Part shown: piece by piece, positions 46,087-58,283 of the stretch
Numbering within the stretch: the stretch's first letter is position 1
How the letters are laid out: each line of letters begins with the position of its first letter
Source of the DNA: Coprinellus micaceus
Lineage: Eukaryota > Basidiomycota > Agaricomycetes > Agaricales > Psathyrellaceae
Direction: 5' to 3'
Assembly (NCBI GenBank): GCA_951394405.1
Contig: OX596344.1
Coordinates: 806,001-870,000, forward strand
Length of the DNA: 64,000 nt
Translations under genes and position numbers: made by a program
The notes under the pieces: model-generated
The model's input: only the letters and a program-made list of their open reading frames with translations
Database searches by the model: none
Told to the model about the DNA's origin: nothing

Positions 46087-47761
46087 CTACGCATACCCGT
46101 TCTTCCCAGGAACCACCCCAAATGCTGGCCCTCCCCTCCCAAACATCTTCCGCAGATCCCCTACAAGGAGGTCTGGTTGCTCATGGGCGGCAAAATGGCC
46201 CCCTGCTGTGTGCTCGGCTTCAAAGACGAGATTGTCGGCTTTCAGCCACCTGCAGAGCAGTGTCAGTTTAAGGAAATCGTCAAGGGGCGAAATGGGATAT
46301 ACGGAGTGACTAGGGGGTGAACGGGGTGGACGGAGAAGGATTGAATCAAGTGGTGGGGGTGACGGTGCTTACTTTGCAGGTACCCGGATTACTTCTTGAG
46401 GGAAATAAGAGAAGCCGGTTGGGATCTTGGGGGCCTCGTACGTCCACCCCACCGCGCGACGTTCGTAGTAGATCCTAAGCGACGCCGTTGGACCAGCCTT
46501 CGAGAACCAATAGATCGAAATCCACGTCAAGACTGTAGATAGAACATTCAACCGGTGTTCCCCCATCATGAAAGGGAGTGGTGATCGTTCTGACCTTCGT
46601 CGTCGTCCCATGGGTAATTGTCTGTCCAGTTCACGAGCTTCTCGTATATCCACGCCAGGAGGCCCACTGGCGAGTCGGCGAGGGAATAACCAAGGGTTTG
46701 AGGTTGGGTGCGTTGCTGCGTCGAATATCCCCGACCGAGGTTGTGGAACCACTCTGAGCGCTTGAGCCCGGCTTTTTCGAGGTCGGTGAGGGTGCCGGTG
46801 TCGGTTGTGTCGAGTAACTTGCCTATTTCGGTGTCGCTGAAGGAAAGGTTCGATTGGTTAATGAGGTCAATAGGGCAAGGAGGATCAGACATACTCGAAT
46901 GTACGGGGGAAGTTAGTGTGCCAGGCTTTGCTGTGCGTCCCGCCGTACTTGACCGCGATGGTTTGAGTGATCTGGGACACAAAAGTCAGGACCGCTCCGG
47001 GAACATCGACGAACGAGGAACGTACATAGAACCCCCAGTCCCCGCCCTGCGTCACTAATGGATTATATGTCACCGAATCGTTCCTGGTTGCTTAGACGGC
47101 GCTCAGCGCTCCGTACGTACCATATTCGTCGTATCCCAAGGCCAGCATGAGCTTATGTGCAACCTGGTGCATGGTCAGGATTGGCGGGGGGGGTTTAGGG
47201 TGGAGACAGTTTCACACCTCTGCATATTGGGGAACACCGAAACCCTTCTTCGTGGGCGCAGAGGAGAACCCGAAGCCCGGGAGACTCAGAGCGACGACAT
47301 GGAAGCTGGGGTGCTCTCCTGATGCATCGACGAGTTGGGTGAGGATCTTGCCCACTTCGATGAAGCTTCCCGGCCCTAAACAGATTGTGAGCCCTTATAA
47401 CCCCAACGAACCAAGGCTAAATGCGCTCACATCCATGGACGAATAATAACGGAATAGCCTTCTCGACCTCACTGCGCTTGTGCACGTAGTGAATATCGAG
47501 CGCCCCATGTCCGTCCACCTCAATCTTGCGCGTGAACTGGGGCAACTCGGCGTTCAATGAAGCTTCGTGCTTTCTCCAATCGTATCCGTCCTTCCACCTG
47601 GATAAGAGACGCTTGATATCGGATAGGGGCACGCCGTAGTCCCGACCTGCGTCATCGAGTTCGTCGGGGAGGGTGGTAAGCTCGATTTTGCGGCGCAGAA
47701 GCTCGAGCTGGGCGTCGGGAATGGCAATGCGGAAGGGATGCTCGGCGCTGGGGGAGGTCAT
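46087..47761 (-). CDS. Epoxide hydrolase, alpha/beta fold with EHN domain
   Basis: Eight exons read downward: 47761-47431, 47375-47218, 47163-47121, 47054-47026, 46971-46895, 46836-46595, 46532-46373, 46249-46087. They give 400 residues, the usual family length. The enzyme opens epoxides with water through an Asp-ester intermediate. Seen: an N-terminal EHN region (about 8-100, [18 protein letters not shown]), the oxyanion-hole HGWPGSF (109-115), the nucleophile motif QGGDWGFY with D183, the lid block [44 protein letters not shown], and the catalytic His in [16 protein letters not shown] (H365). All catalytic blocks are intact. The substrate may be a xenobiotic, juvenoid-like or endogenous epoxide; the sequence does not tell. 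A decayed copy lies at 56450-57003. Confidence 0.92.
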
Positions 47762-50385
47762 GGTGGGGACGAGGGAAGATGTGGATGGACGGACGGCACC
47801 ACCACGCTATTTGAGGGAGTGAAACTGGTACTAATCTTGGGGAAGCGTGTCAGCGAGAAGGCACCCCACATGACGATTCACAGTTATTAAGGGAGTTATA
47901 GTGCAATTGGATTACTAACGCCTACGATACAAAGGGTAAAGTCGTAGAAATTGCGGAGAGGGGCAACGAGAACTCGGAACCAAGCCGGAGAGACTGGAAC
48001 TGGCAGGAAAAGTGAAGTGGTGCAGGTGTCCCCCAGTTTCCATCGACGCAAGACCTTCCTCCACAAAGCCAGATACCCTTTATTAGAGTGGATAGACAGC
48101 AACTTACCAGGACCCCTCTTCTTGAACGCCCACCCCACCGCCATGCCCTCCAATTTCCAATGAAGTTCGAGCTCCGACCAATACAGACGTCGACCGAGGG
48201 TTGTTGAATTTCAACAGGGGTCGAGAAACGCAGCGGTTTATCGAGCATCGACCCTTGGTATCACTTTCTCGAGGTCTCTGGGGTTGTTATTCGACGCATG
48301 AAGCAGAGGTCGGTCGATCCTTGGTTTATGACCAATCGGCGGAGGGCTGCTCGTGGTGCGTGACTGGAGTTTGAAATGGGGGCTTATGGGCATTTTATTG
48401 CAGCCTGAGGACGTTTGTGGACGTGAAGGAGAATCCTGGGACGTGGGTGAGGCGCCTTGGGGCAGGGAGGTCGAGGAGGAGATGATGGCAGGTGGAGAGA
48501 GAGGACGAAACCCAACCCTGGGGTTGCATTTCGCTTCCGCCCCAATCTCCGACCTTTACCTCCTCCCAGTGTTCAATCAATATTCCCCGTTCTGCTCAAT
48601 TCTGAGCCCCATGGGCCTCTTCCCCCCTGAATTGAGTTCGTCGAGGTTCCATACGGTGTAGGTGCATGTTTCTTGCCTACTGGGACGGGTGCTCGACCCC
48701 GATGCTACAAAGGCTTTGTGTTGAAAGGCTCGTGAGCTGGAGTAACTCGTTTCTGGGAGCGCAGCAAGCGTAGTGAACTCTGGGACTCGGTAAGCGTATC
48801 CTTGCATAATAGAAATGAGATGAGAACTAACCGCGTTATCTGTAGGTTGAGCAGCTTTGACGCTCGGTTCGGAGAATCCTCGGCAACACATCCTTGGATG
48901 GATTTCGTGGTCCACCGGGAGGTTCGCCGTTCGGTGGACTGTAAGGCGACGTGCATAACGTTTCTGTGAGGCTGCGGGTGACGACGCCATCTGCGCCTGC
49001 TTCTCTGGAATGGATCGACCCTGACATGATTATTGAGTCGTTGGCTGGTCGTCCACTTTCGAGGGGCTTGCGGTTGTATGGCGTCGTCCAGTGATTCATT
49101 TCAGCAGGGGACTTGGAAGGGCTGCGGCAACATTTAGCGATATCCCAACTCTCTCCAGTCCCAGAGTTCGGAAATCGATCGCCCCCGCGTCTCGGATGCA
49201 TGAATGCGGCGAGTCCACTGTTAGAAAATGTATCCGCTTGCAATACTGACCTCACTCACGGTGCGTCTTCAGGAGGGATATACCAGTTTTCAGCATCGCC
49301 CGTCTTAAACCCTTTCTGACATTGTACGTCGGTAAGCGTTTTCAGAGAACATTCGGCGCTCCGATGACTTGACCTCACATACAGATGATACTGACGCCGC
49401 CATGGAGGGGCTATAGCAGGGCCCGTGTCGGCCTCCTTCACACCCCCAAAGAAGGGGAGATCCTAAGGCCAACCGTTTGCCTCCCCAACCCTTCCAAGGA
49501 GGGTATCGAATTGCGGAGCGGTATTAGAATGCGACTCGTGCGGAACCACTGGTACGAAATGGATCGAGCTTTGACCAAACATTCCGCTCTCGCAGCAGGT
49601 TTTTTCGAAGATCCTCAGTTTCAAGTAAGTGTAAGCCAATTAAGCATTGTACACGATTAATGCTCGTAAGTCTCACAATCGTATTGGACATTCAGTGGGG
49701 GTCCGTGTCGTGTCGGGTGATCGGGGAGGCGGACACGCGGGTCAAGTTTGAACAAAGGACGATGTATCGACTGGCTGCTCGATGGAAATGAGGACAGCCG
49801 CTCCACGGCGTCCTCTCTCGGCGAGCGTACGCAGCCCCACTCTATAGATGCGCTGCTGGAGCAGCAGGGTGTACGGCGGACGACCGGGGAGGCGAATATC
49901 TGGGCGACGAGGTGAACTTGGGTCCATTATCATCTGGTTCAGTCTACATACTCACCGTATACAGGCAGGCACTCGTCTCCTACTGGATAGGGTCACTACG
50001 GGCGACGGCCTTTCAGCACCGTCACCATCGTGCCGAAAGCGAGAAGGCTTTGCCCGCCGCGTCCAAGTTCGGGTGGCACGGGGGGAGACCATTATCGATT
50101 CTGTGCTTTGCTCATGGCTTAGTGAGCAGTTTGAAACTGTTACCGTTGCTCAGCTCACCATTTGTCGACAGTATCAAGAGAAAACTCCCAGTTTAGACCC
50201 TTTGCTGCTGTGCAATGACGACGCGAGTCAACGAGGCGTGAGAATTAGGCGCCCATCAGACTGTCAACCTTGCGCGACGCGACTTGATTACCTTTGTCCT
50301 GCTCCAGATTCTTCCACTTCGCATTTCATCCCTTTCTACGATACACATCCATTCAGCGACTTTACTGTCATCTTCTTACCGAACA
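47762..50385. other. Gene-poor stretch, nothing recognised
   Basis: Several frames of 60-140 codons overlap on both strands (for example 48990-48577 and 49255-48836 on the minus strand) but none has a known motif or a coherent exon series. The last 150 bases are pyrimidine-rich and lead to the ATG at 50386. Confidence 0.4.
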
Positions 50386-52303
50386 ATGGCGATTTCGAAG
50401 TCGATCTACGAGCCCTCTCCCACCTCTTGTCCGTTTGGGGTTTCCGACAGCCAGAATCTGACGACGTTCATCCCTACCCCGTGGACGACAACATTGTTCT
50501 CTCAAACTTCTTCTTCCTCCTCCTCTGGACTTCGGTACCCAGCAACCGATGCGAATAACTACGCCTACGACGAGTTCTGCCAAAGCATTGACATCCCCTC
50601 GGGTGGGCGACCCCTCGACGAGCCCTTCACCCCGACCAGACTGAAGGGCATCCAAGAGCTCGAAGATGAATACATCACATACTCCCCCTGCAACCCGTAC
50701 GTACCTATCGTTTCGAACTTGCCATAGCCCTACATTCGTCCTGTACTGACGCGCTTCTGCAGCGCGACTCAATCTGCTAATGCCACAGTGCCCGCGTTGA
50801 CGATAAACAATACTGAGAACGCGGCCCACCCTACTCCTATGGCCTCACAGACTTTGCAGACGGACCCTCAAGTCCCAGGTGTACCTAGCGACAGTACTAA
50901 TGCAGTTATGACGGGGTATGTTTGGCCTCACGCTTCCGCCTTTCCTCCCTGCCGCAAATTGACGACGACGCCCAGCCCCGTGACAGCTAGGGGCGAGCAG
51001 CCTCCAACCGAGGACTCGGTTGCAAGGCCTGCCGAATCTCGCAACGATAAGAATGGCTCCTTAGCGGGGCCCAGTGGCCACGAGCAGCAAGTATCCCCCA
51101 CTGCCCTCCACGAGGAAGTCCACTCAATTGACGCCCGATCTAGGCAAGGGTTGATCAAAGCCACGAGTACCAACGGGGCTGGTGCTCAAAGCGCTATCCA
51201 GTCTACGAGGAAGCGTACTCGTTCTACGACAAACTACGAAGAGGCTCAGACAAAGAGGGTTCGAAGGCTTGATACCCCTTCTACAAACGGAAGTGAGTTC
51301 GGATCGTCGTCGAGCGATACGATCGTTGCGAGGTAAGAGCACATTATTTCGTGGTGTGTTCGCTCCATCCTAATGTCAATACAGCGAAGCCAGTACCCCT
51401 ATAACCTCGCAAGAGGGAGATGAAGGGGAATCCGACCGCTCCGGAGCTCACACTCCCTCCTTCCAAATGGTCTCCCAGGACAAGGGGAAGGCACGGGGCG
51501 CTGAACTCGTCGATGCGTCCGGCAACAAGCAGGTATCCTCAACTTCATTCGGTCCGGCCCATACTCCTCTCGCCGTGTTCTCCCCTGCAATTCCCCGTGC
51601 TTTTACCCTTTTGCATGACACCAGCACTATCGTACATGCCCGTGCGTCGGCTGCGCCGCTTTTTACCTGGGCGGACGATACCTGGGATCAAGGTGCGGGG
51701 GCTCAGGTTGGAGCGGTCCCTGGAAAGAAGGCTGCAAAGAACACGAAAGCGGCGTACGCTGGACAACAGGGGATGATGTCGGTCTTCGCAGTCCAGCCCG
51801 CATCCGCCATCCCTATCAAAGCTCAGCCCGTGCTTTCTGTCTCTTGGCCCACCGTCCTTGATTTGACACCTATGACCACTCGTCAAGGCAATGCAACACC
51901 TGTTAGGGTGTTTAAGAACACCTTCTGCGCTCTTGGAACTTACGACATAGTGTCGAACTCCTACCAAGGCCCCAGGCAGTGCCATCAACCCTTTCCGGCG
52001 ACCGAAGCCGGTGTCAAGGCCCACTTGGCGGAGCACGATTATCCTGTCTACCTCGAGAAATATCAAGGAAAGGACTTCCTATGTCCATGGATTGGGTGCA
52101 AGCACGGTTGGATGTGTCCCTCGGCACTGTGTGACCACATCTGGGAGGCGCATGTGGGCCCCGGCGCGCCGGAGAAGGTGTGCAGCAACTGGGTGACTTG
52201 CAGGAAGACCTTTGAGGCTGTTGCAGACGAGCCTCTTTGCGAGCCTTGTGACCACCTGAGGTGCGAGGTCACCTCTGCCACGCTTGGATCGGCCACTTCT
52301 TGA
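50386..52303 (+). CDS. Nuclear-type protein with C-terminal Cys/His fingers (second gene)
   Basis: Three exons (50386-50696, 50763-51332, 51385-52303), both introns phase 2, give 599 residues. The N-terminus is Ser/Thr/Pro-rich. A double basic signal stands near residue 265-285 (RKRTRSTT and KRVRRLD), like a bipartite nuclear localisation signal. The C-terminal 130 residues hold Cys/His modules: FCALGTYD...RQCHQPF...HLAEHD, FLCPWIGCKHGWMCPS...HIWEAH, then VCSNWVTCRKTF and a Cys pair at the end. The overall plan matches the gene at 36368-38899. A 60-nt segment (50916-50975) has good GT-AG borders and a length divisible by three, so it may be spliced out, which would shorten the protein by 20 residues. 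A DNA-binding role is inference. Confidence 0.7.
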
Positions 52304-53384
52304 AAGAAATACCCCTCCACATCTGTTGCCTCGGGTGGCGTGTATCTTCACTCATCGTCCGGCAAGAGCTCACCCGTATTTGTATCACCACTTCACCACT
52401 CCTACACACTGGACATTGACGACTTGCGATGCGCTCTGCAATTGTATTCACACCGAACCGTTCTGCATTCTTTCCTTCCCTGAGTTTTGTGATACCCTTC
52501 ACGCGCATTTTTACGACCTCCCCTCTCCCTTTTCATCAGCTGTGCTGTACCATCATCATTTCTTTGCATAGAACGTTCTCCATACCCCCATCCCATATAC
52601 CTCGGAATACTCATCATCGTGTCTACGGCCACTCACACACGACTCCCATCACTTCGCTCATCCTATCATCTGTACATGGATATCTGTACATGGATCCTTC
52701 AATACCCACTCTCTTGTTCGCGTTACACCACCTCCCTTGTACCTATGATGTATCTTCTATTTACACTTCTAGCACGTTATCTCGGAATTGATCGTTTTGC
52801 TTCCACGAGGTCGTGCCCCATGGTCGAGCATCCTACCCAATGCGACCACAGGTTGAGCCATATTCTCGCGCAGCCTGTTCGAATAGTCAACTCCAGCGCT
52901 AGTTATGATCGGGTTTCACCCCGCTTTCGCATCCGTCGGGGGGTTAAGAACCCGGATCCTTTGTTCGGGGCGTGATCACGCTCTTGGAGCTAGACTGCAT
53001 GTCGCGAAGTTGGTCGTCTCCGAAAGCTGAAAAGGGCGCTCAAGTATTGAAGCGCCTGGAAGTCCATGTATCTCCAGGGAGAGAACGCTGGTTCTTGCAT
53101 GGTTGGGGTGGGGCCAGGCTCCAGCATCGGCGATGCCTTGCAAATCGCAGGTGTACGACCTTTGTTTCACCGCCAATCTGAGGTGCTGACGGATAGATTG
53201 TCCAGATAAATAGGTAGGCACATGGTAATGGGTCCAATTGAGCGACAATTCAAGATAGGAGCGAGGGTGGGCGGCAAGACACAGTTTGTAGCAATATTCT
53301 ACTTATAATCGTAGCTCTGTCCTGGTAATCGGACGGAATTTTGAGTCCAGATTACTTGTGGAGAGTCAAAATGGCGACGTCCCC
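52304..53384. other. Intergenic, nothing recognised
   Basis: It holds the long pyrimidine-rich 3' flank of the preceding gene (to about 52780) and then about 600 bases without motif. Confidence 0.4.
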
Positions 53385-53945
53385 CTCAGGTCCTGACCTG
53401 AGCCCTCCCCATCGCCATCCACTCCACAGCATTGGCCTGCACTGGCCCGCACGGCGAGCTCCTGGCGTACCGCGTCTAAGACGTCACAGATGCTAATGCC
53501 TCGAGACTGGCTCGCACCTCTGACGACGAAGGTGAGGCCGCGGATGGCCGGATCGCCGGTCGACTCGAATGGTGAAGGAACTCATGGGCGGATCAGTCGC
53601 GCTCTCAGGTGTACCAAGTCGTTCCCGCGGCGTCCGGCAAGCCGTCGATCCGGTCCATGCAATGCTCGAATGTTCCCAATCCACTCGCCACGTTCCATAC
53701 CTGGCCGGGAATGAGGTTCTCGGAAGAGAGGACACGCGCAAACAGAGGTAGAGAAATGGTGTGATGGCGTTGGAGAGGAGGAGGAACAAGCCCGCGTTCG
53801 TATGCTGTGACGTCACATGTGCATCAGTCTCGGGTTACTAGGAGATGAAATTTAGCACTCACCGCCGACGCCGGGCCCACTGGTGATGGGCGATGCCTGA
53901 TCAAAACGGGATTGGAGGGGAGAGGTCGTCAAGCGGGTCCAGGGA
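53385..53945 (-). pseudogene. Decayed copy of the DUF6699-like gene
   Basis: Pieces in order match the intact gene at 32116-32820. PLDDLSPPIPF corresponds to PLDELLVPIPF there, but is followed by a TGA stop at 53903-53901. After frame changes, LTFVVRGASQSRGISICDVLD corresponds in parts to FFVARGAGPFRGVRVHDVLD (here given for comparison by short blocks only). The region between is recognisable in spirit but shifted in frame. The copy cannot make the full protein. Confidence 0.6.
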
Positions 53946-55401
53946 CGAGATGCCTATCGCTGCGGAGTAGAGACCTTCCATACTACGAGTGTGGATTCTG
54001 GATAGAAGTCTCGTCGTACTCCAGCGCCCGGAGTCGGAAGGTTATACAAGACATGCGACTGAGCGTTATCCCAGTTCGCCGGATCTATAAGAACGCCTGA
54101 GGCCTTGAGTTCACGGCCGTCTTGGAGCAAGTTACGATCAGACTTCTTATCAGCCATCTGGGCCCTTTCTCGAGAACTGTGCCCCTTCTGGACACGTTGT
54201 GAGGTAAGTGATATCCCCACATATTTTCCCGTCGTTTAGGTAGTTCTTTGGCAAGTAAATAGCTGGTCTAATGGGGTGTCGCGCAGCATCTGAGTCCGCG
54301 AGATAAGCGCCCGGAGTCACGTGATCCATATGACCAGAAATCTCCGTTCGGAATCGTCTGAACAGTGCTCTAATAGCAAGGAAATAACATAAGCAGCCTG
54401 TATACTTCCATCTTAATTTCTATATCGCCGATTATGCGGGGGATGCGGGTCAGAATGTGTGAATACCAAGGAAATACTTGGAACAGTGTCCATCTTCGCT
54501 ACACGCCCCTGAGCTTGACGGTTAAACATCTGACATCATGCTCGGCTGGACTGCAGGCGCCTTTGGCAGGACGCCAGGCTATCGGAGACAAGTTGCTGGT
54601 TGAAGAGGTGCTCGCCGAGGTTGCTGCTGCGGACGAGTTCCTGGACAGGGGCAGTCGGCCTAACAGAATGGGAAGCGTTAATTGTGATGTTCCTGTACCT
54701 AAAAGAAGAAAAATTTCCTCAAAATTTAGTCTAGGTTCCGACACAAACTCTGAGCAGCGCTCCAGTAATCCTTTCCCTGTGTGACACAGGGCAAGGCGAA
54801 CAGGGAAAGAGCGGGTGGGCATCACCTAACCCTTTGCCAGAGGGGCATTTATAGCAGTCAAGAATTATGAGGAGATTGGCGTCAAGTGTCCCGTGCATTC
54901 TTGTAGGCCCGGATAAAGCACTCAAGGCCCGTAAATGGTAGCCCCTGAGTACACCCGGGTGGCTCGGCTAACAAGAAGGGCCCCCAGTTTGTAGATCGTC
55001 TCTTCCTTGCTGATTGACGCCCAAGTGGGTTTCCACTGGCATCTCTCGGGAAACCCGGCCATGATCTACAGCTCCCTGTTCGGCCACAATACTCCTCTGT
55101 CAGTGGTCCTACTAGGAAGTGGCAAAAATCAGGCCTCGGGCAGCACGGCCATGAGTTTGGCGCTCGTTGTAGAACCCTTCTGAGGGGTGCCCTGTTTGGA
55201 TGGATGGGAGTCACGACTTGTATGTATTTGTGCAAACCCTATATGAATGGCCTCACCTCGATGTATCACCCAGTTTCCCAGCTACTTCATATCTACCTCT
55301 CTACAGGGGTGAATTACGAGTGAGTACTTTCCATTGGTTGATCGACGGCCAACATAGACATAATCGCTTGAATAGGACGCTAAGGCCCACCAACCTCTGT
55401 A
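53946..55401. other. Intergenic with two weak frames
   Basis: A 67-codon minus-strand frame (54157-53954) directly upstream of the pseudogene and a plus-strand 116-codon frame (54434-54784) ending with a basic PKRRKISSK look somewhat protein-like. Neither has a known family or splice support, so neither is called. Confidence 0.35.
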
Positions 55402-55699
55402 ATGGCCCAGAATACACCAACAGAAAGCGCATCGCCAACCCCGTTGGACGCTGAGCCCATGACATTACCACCTATCCCGTTTCAACCATCGGCAGCGCAG
55501 CGCCAAACTCCCGATCTCGGAGGTGAGTATCTCAAGACCCCGTGCTAGGCTGAGTAGCACCATTCTCACTTGCCCTTCCAAAGGATACCAACCAGGGCTT
55601 GCACCCCCACCATTGGTCCGCCGTCGACCTGTGCCTCTCCCATTCGCAGCTTCAAACCGAACAATGCCCATAAGCTCAAGGCCAAGGGCCGGAGGGTAG
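55402..55699 (+). CDS. Small two-exon gene or gene fragment, unrecognised
   Basis: ATG at 55402; exon 1 55402-55522, a 61-nt intron with good GTGAGT and AAG borders, exon 2 55584-55699, together 78 codons and a stop. The peptide is rich in Pro and Ala (MAQNTPTESASPTPLDAEP, later GLAPPPLVRRRPVPLPF). It reads like the N-terminus of a typical basidiomycete protein of low complexity. It might be a truncated gene in this decaying region. I recognise no family. Confidence 0.3.
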
Positions 55700-56449
55700 A
55701 CTCCGCGAATTATGGGGAAAACTCCGCCGTTATTTCATACTTACATGTCACAAATTTTCACCATGCGTCGGCTTGGCTATGCCATGGGTTTCTGGTTGAG
55801 CCCTACCCACAACCATCGGGAGATCTACATTGAAAATTGGTGCAAGAACCTGGGCTGACGTCACCTCAGGGAACAGTGGATCACCAGTGTTATGGACGAG
55901 CGCTTAATTACAGCCATCAGACAATCGGCCATCGCGGCGACGGGGTGAGTCTAGTTACACTTGAGCCTCGTTAAACGCGAATCAACGGCGTTACGGTGGC
56001 AGTTTGGAAGTGAAGAGAAGAGCTATAAAATAGTGCCTACCGTACGTCAATGTTTTCCCTACAGCCTAGGGATCTAGCGCGGTCCGAGAAAAGTGATGTT
56101 TCAAGCCACTTTACTTACAATCACAATGGGATGGCCAAGTTTTGCGTTTCCCATCAGGGGAGGTGCCCGCCAATCGTACCCAGCAGGACTTGGCATGCGA
56201 TACGCGGTTGTGGTATGGCAACGGAGCATATGTGGGGGAGTCGGAGGTCAAACGACATGGCTAGGTGAGCGAGCGGTCGTAGGCCGCACCAGTGAGTCGC
56301 TCACAGGGGTTGTTGAGGTCATTTTCCATGGTACGGTGCCAGTTGCGTGCAGATTGAACAGGGGCAGACCAGGCGAACATTGATTACGCCCGCCAAAGCA
56401 ACATCCATGCCGGTTGAGTCACGTACCACTTTACTCTACTTGCGCATCG
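55700..56449. other. Intergenic, nothing recognised
   Basis: No motif or repeat. It ends at the stop codon of the epoxide hydrolase pseudogene on the opposite strand. Confidence 0.4.
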
Positions 56450-57003
56450 CTACACGTAGCCAGCCTTTCCAGGAACAACCCCAAACGCAGGTCTGCCCTG
56501 CCCAAACATCTTCCGCATATTCCCTACGAGCAAATCGGGCTTTTCGTGAGCGGAAAAGTGGCCCCCTGTAGTGTGCTCCGCTTCGAAAACTAGGTTATCG
56601 GGTTTCAGCCATCTGGAGAGGGTCAAACCCATTCGGATGTGAGGGAGTCGACAAATAAAAGACGAGGCTTACTTTGTGGGCACGCGGATGAGTTCCCGAG
56701 GGAAGTAAGAGAACCCCATCGGGATCTTGGTAGGCTCGGGCTTCCACGCAGGTAAGGACTACGCAGGATACTTCAGCTTGAGGTTTGATACCTGGTAGTA
56801 GAAGCAAACTCTCTGACCTTCGTCGTCGTCCCAGGGGTAATTATCGGTCCAATTCACGAGTTTCTCGTAAATCCACGCAAGGAGACCCACAGGCGAGTCG
56901 GCGAGGGAGTACCCGAGAGGCTGCGGTTGGGTGCTTTGCTGCATTGAGTACCCGACGCCAAGCTCCTGGAAGCGCTTCGTCCGCTCGAGTCCGGTAGCAT
57001 GTC
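56450..57003 (-). pseudogene. Truncated epoxide hydrolase copy
   Basis: The stretch starts abruptly inside the gene at [17 protein letters not shown], continues through [20 protein letters not shown] and YPWDDDE, then loses the [14 protein letters not shown] block. It resumes at KIPMGFSYFPRELIRVPTK and finishes with the last exon ([19 protein letters not shown], to the stop at 56450). The EHN domain, oxyanion hole and nucleophile Asp are absent. Similarity to the intact gene at 46087-47761 is high, so the duplication is fairly recent. It is a 5'-truncated, internally deleted copy without catalytic capacity. Confidence 0.85.
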
Positions 57004-58188
57004 AAGGTAACCTTCCGGCTGACTGCACAACAACGCTCTGGGATGCGATTCAGTCACCTCGGGGAGTGAACTCGGAACGCTGTGAAGACTAGCTCCACCT
57101 TCTGTTGCTTCACCCTAGATGATACAACACGAAGAATAGAGTTAAATGTCCAGAGTGGTGTATCACAGGTTGTGAGGGAGGGATTCATAACCAGGTGGGC
57201 GCCAGATGGGGGTCAGGATCTCCAAGCCGCCAGGTTCAACTTGCCCCGCGCCGTGCGCAGGCATGAGGTGAAGGTTGGGTAGGCCTCAACCATCGCACCT
57301 GCCGGCAGGAGGACAAAAGCGTCCCCCCCTTGAATGTGGGCCTGAGTGCACCAGCCGCTGGTGAAATTGAGGAAATATAGGAAGGGTGGAATCGACTCCA
57401 AGGGAAGAAGTTGAAGCCCAACTGATTTACACCAGATGCGCTCCCTGCGAAATCGAGCGACTACAGATTGGACGACCGTGCTCGGCACGGGTGACTGCAG
57501 TTCTGTCCCTCGGTAGTCAAACATAGCCAATCAATTAGGCCAGACCGACATCCAGCAACAGCTGCTACGGGTCCAGAGATGTGACCCACATGAGGAGACG
57601 ACTGCATTGGCAGTTCTGGCACGCAGGAATAGCCGAGCACACCCAATATATCAGGCTGGAACAATCAAACTGTTCGTGCAGGTTGGTTCCATGTCGAGCA
57701 CCCATGAAGCGCGCGTTACCCACCCGTGAGGTGGACCGGTCGTAGCTGTCCACGGTTAGATTGTTATGGGTTGGGTCTGGGGGGAGACAAAGCGAACCCT
57801 CGACCGGCCCAACATGTACCAGCCATCCATTCGGCATGCCAGCAGTCAAACACCTCCAGACCAGTGCCAACGCAACACCCATACAGGAACCCAGAACCCA
57901 CCCTATGGACTCGGGTTTGGCTCTCTGTCCTCTTGGGCGGTCCGTGGGCTAATCCAGGGGCGGAGCTTCGTCATTGCCCATTGCCCTGTCTAGACTCTAC
58001 GTCGACGGTCGCGACACGTAGCCAGGCAACTGAAGGCGTGCTGACGGACAAGCTGCAGGAGGGGTTGACCCAACAGCGTAGGAAATTGACAAACCGACGA
58101 TTCCAAACGATGTAGTCCAACTGGGGGGACAGACTGTGGTGGGACCAGACAAGGAGACGATCAACACAGGCTCACGTCTGTCCGCCTT
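57004..58188. other. Intergenic, nothing recognised
   Basis: Short frames only, on both strands. Its right end carries the CCGCCTT direct repeat (58182-58188) next to the foldback element. Confidence 0.4.
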
Positions 58189-58283
58189 CATCTCAGTCAC
58201 CGTGGAATGACCCCCTTAAAGGCCTATTGGAACAAAAAATTCCAATAGGCCTTTAAGGGGGTCATTCCACGGTGACTGAGATG
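58189..58283. mobile_element. 95-bp perfect foldback element (palindromic MITE-like)
   Basis: Two 44-bp arms (58189-58232 and 58240-58283) are perfect inverted copies around a 7-base loop, CAAAAAA. The outer ends read CATCTCAGTC. The heptamer CCGCCTT lies directly outside both arms (58182-58188 and 58284-58290), like a target-site duplication; counting the CA of the arm, the shared string is 9 bases. No gene is attached. A small foldback transposon is the simplest reading. A transcription terminator is unlikely because no gene ends here. Confidence 0.72.

Noticed and set aside
58189..58283. Rho-independent terminator
   Set aside because: The arms are 44 bp, no gene ends nearby, and the genome is fungal; direct repeats at the borders fit an insertion better.
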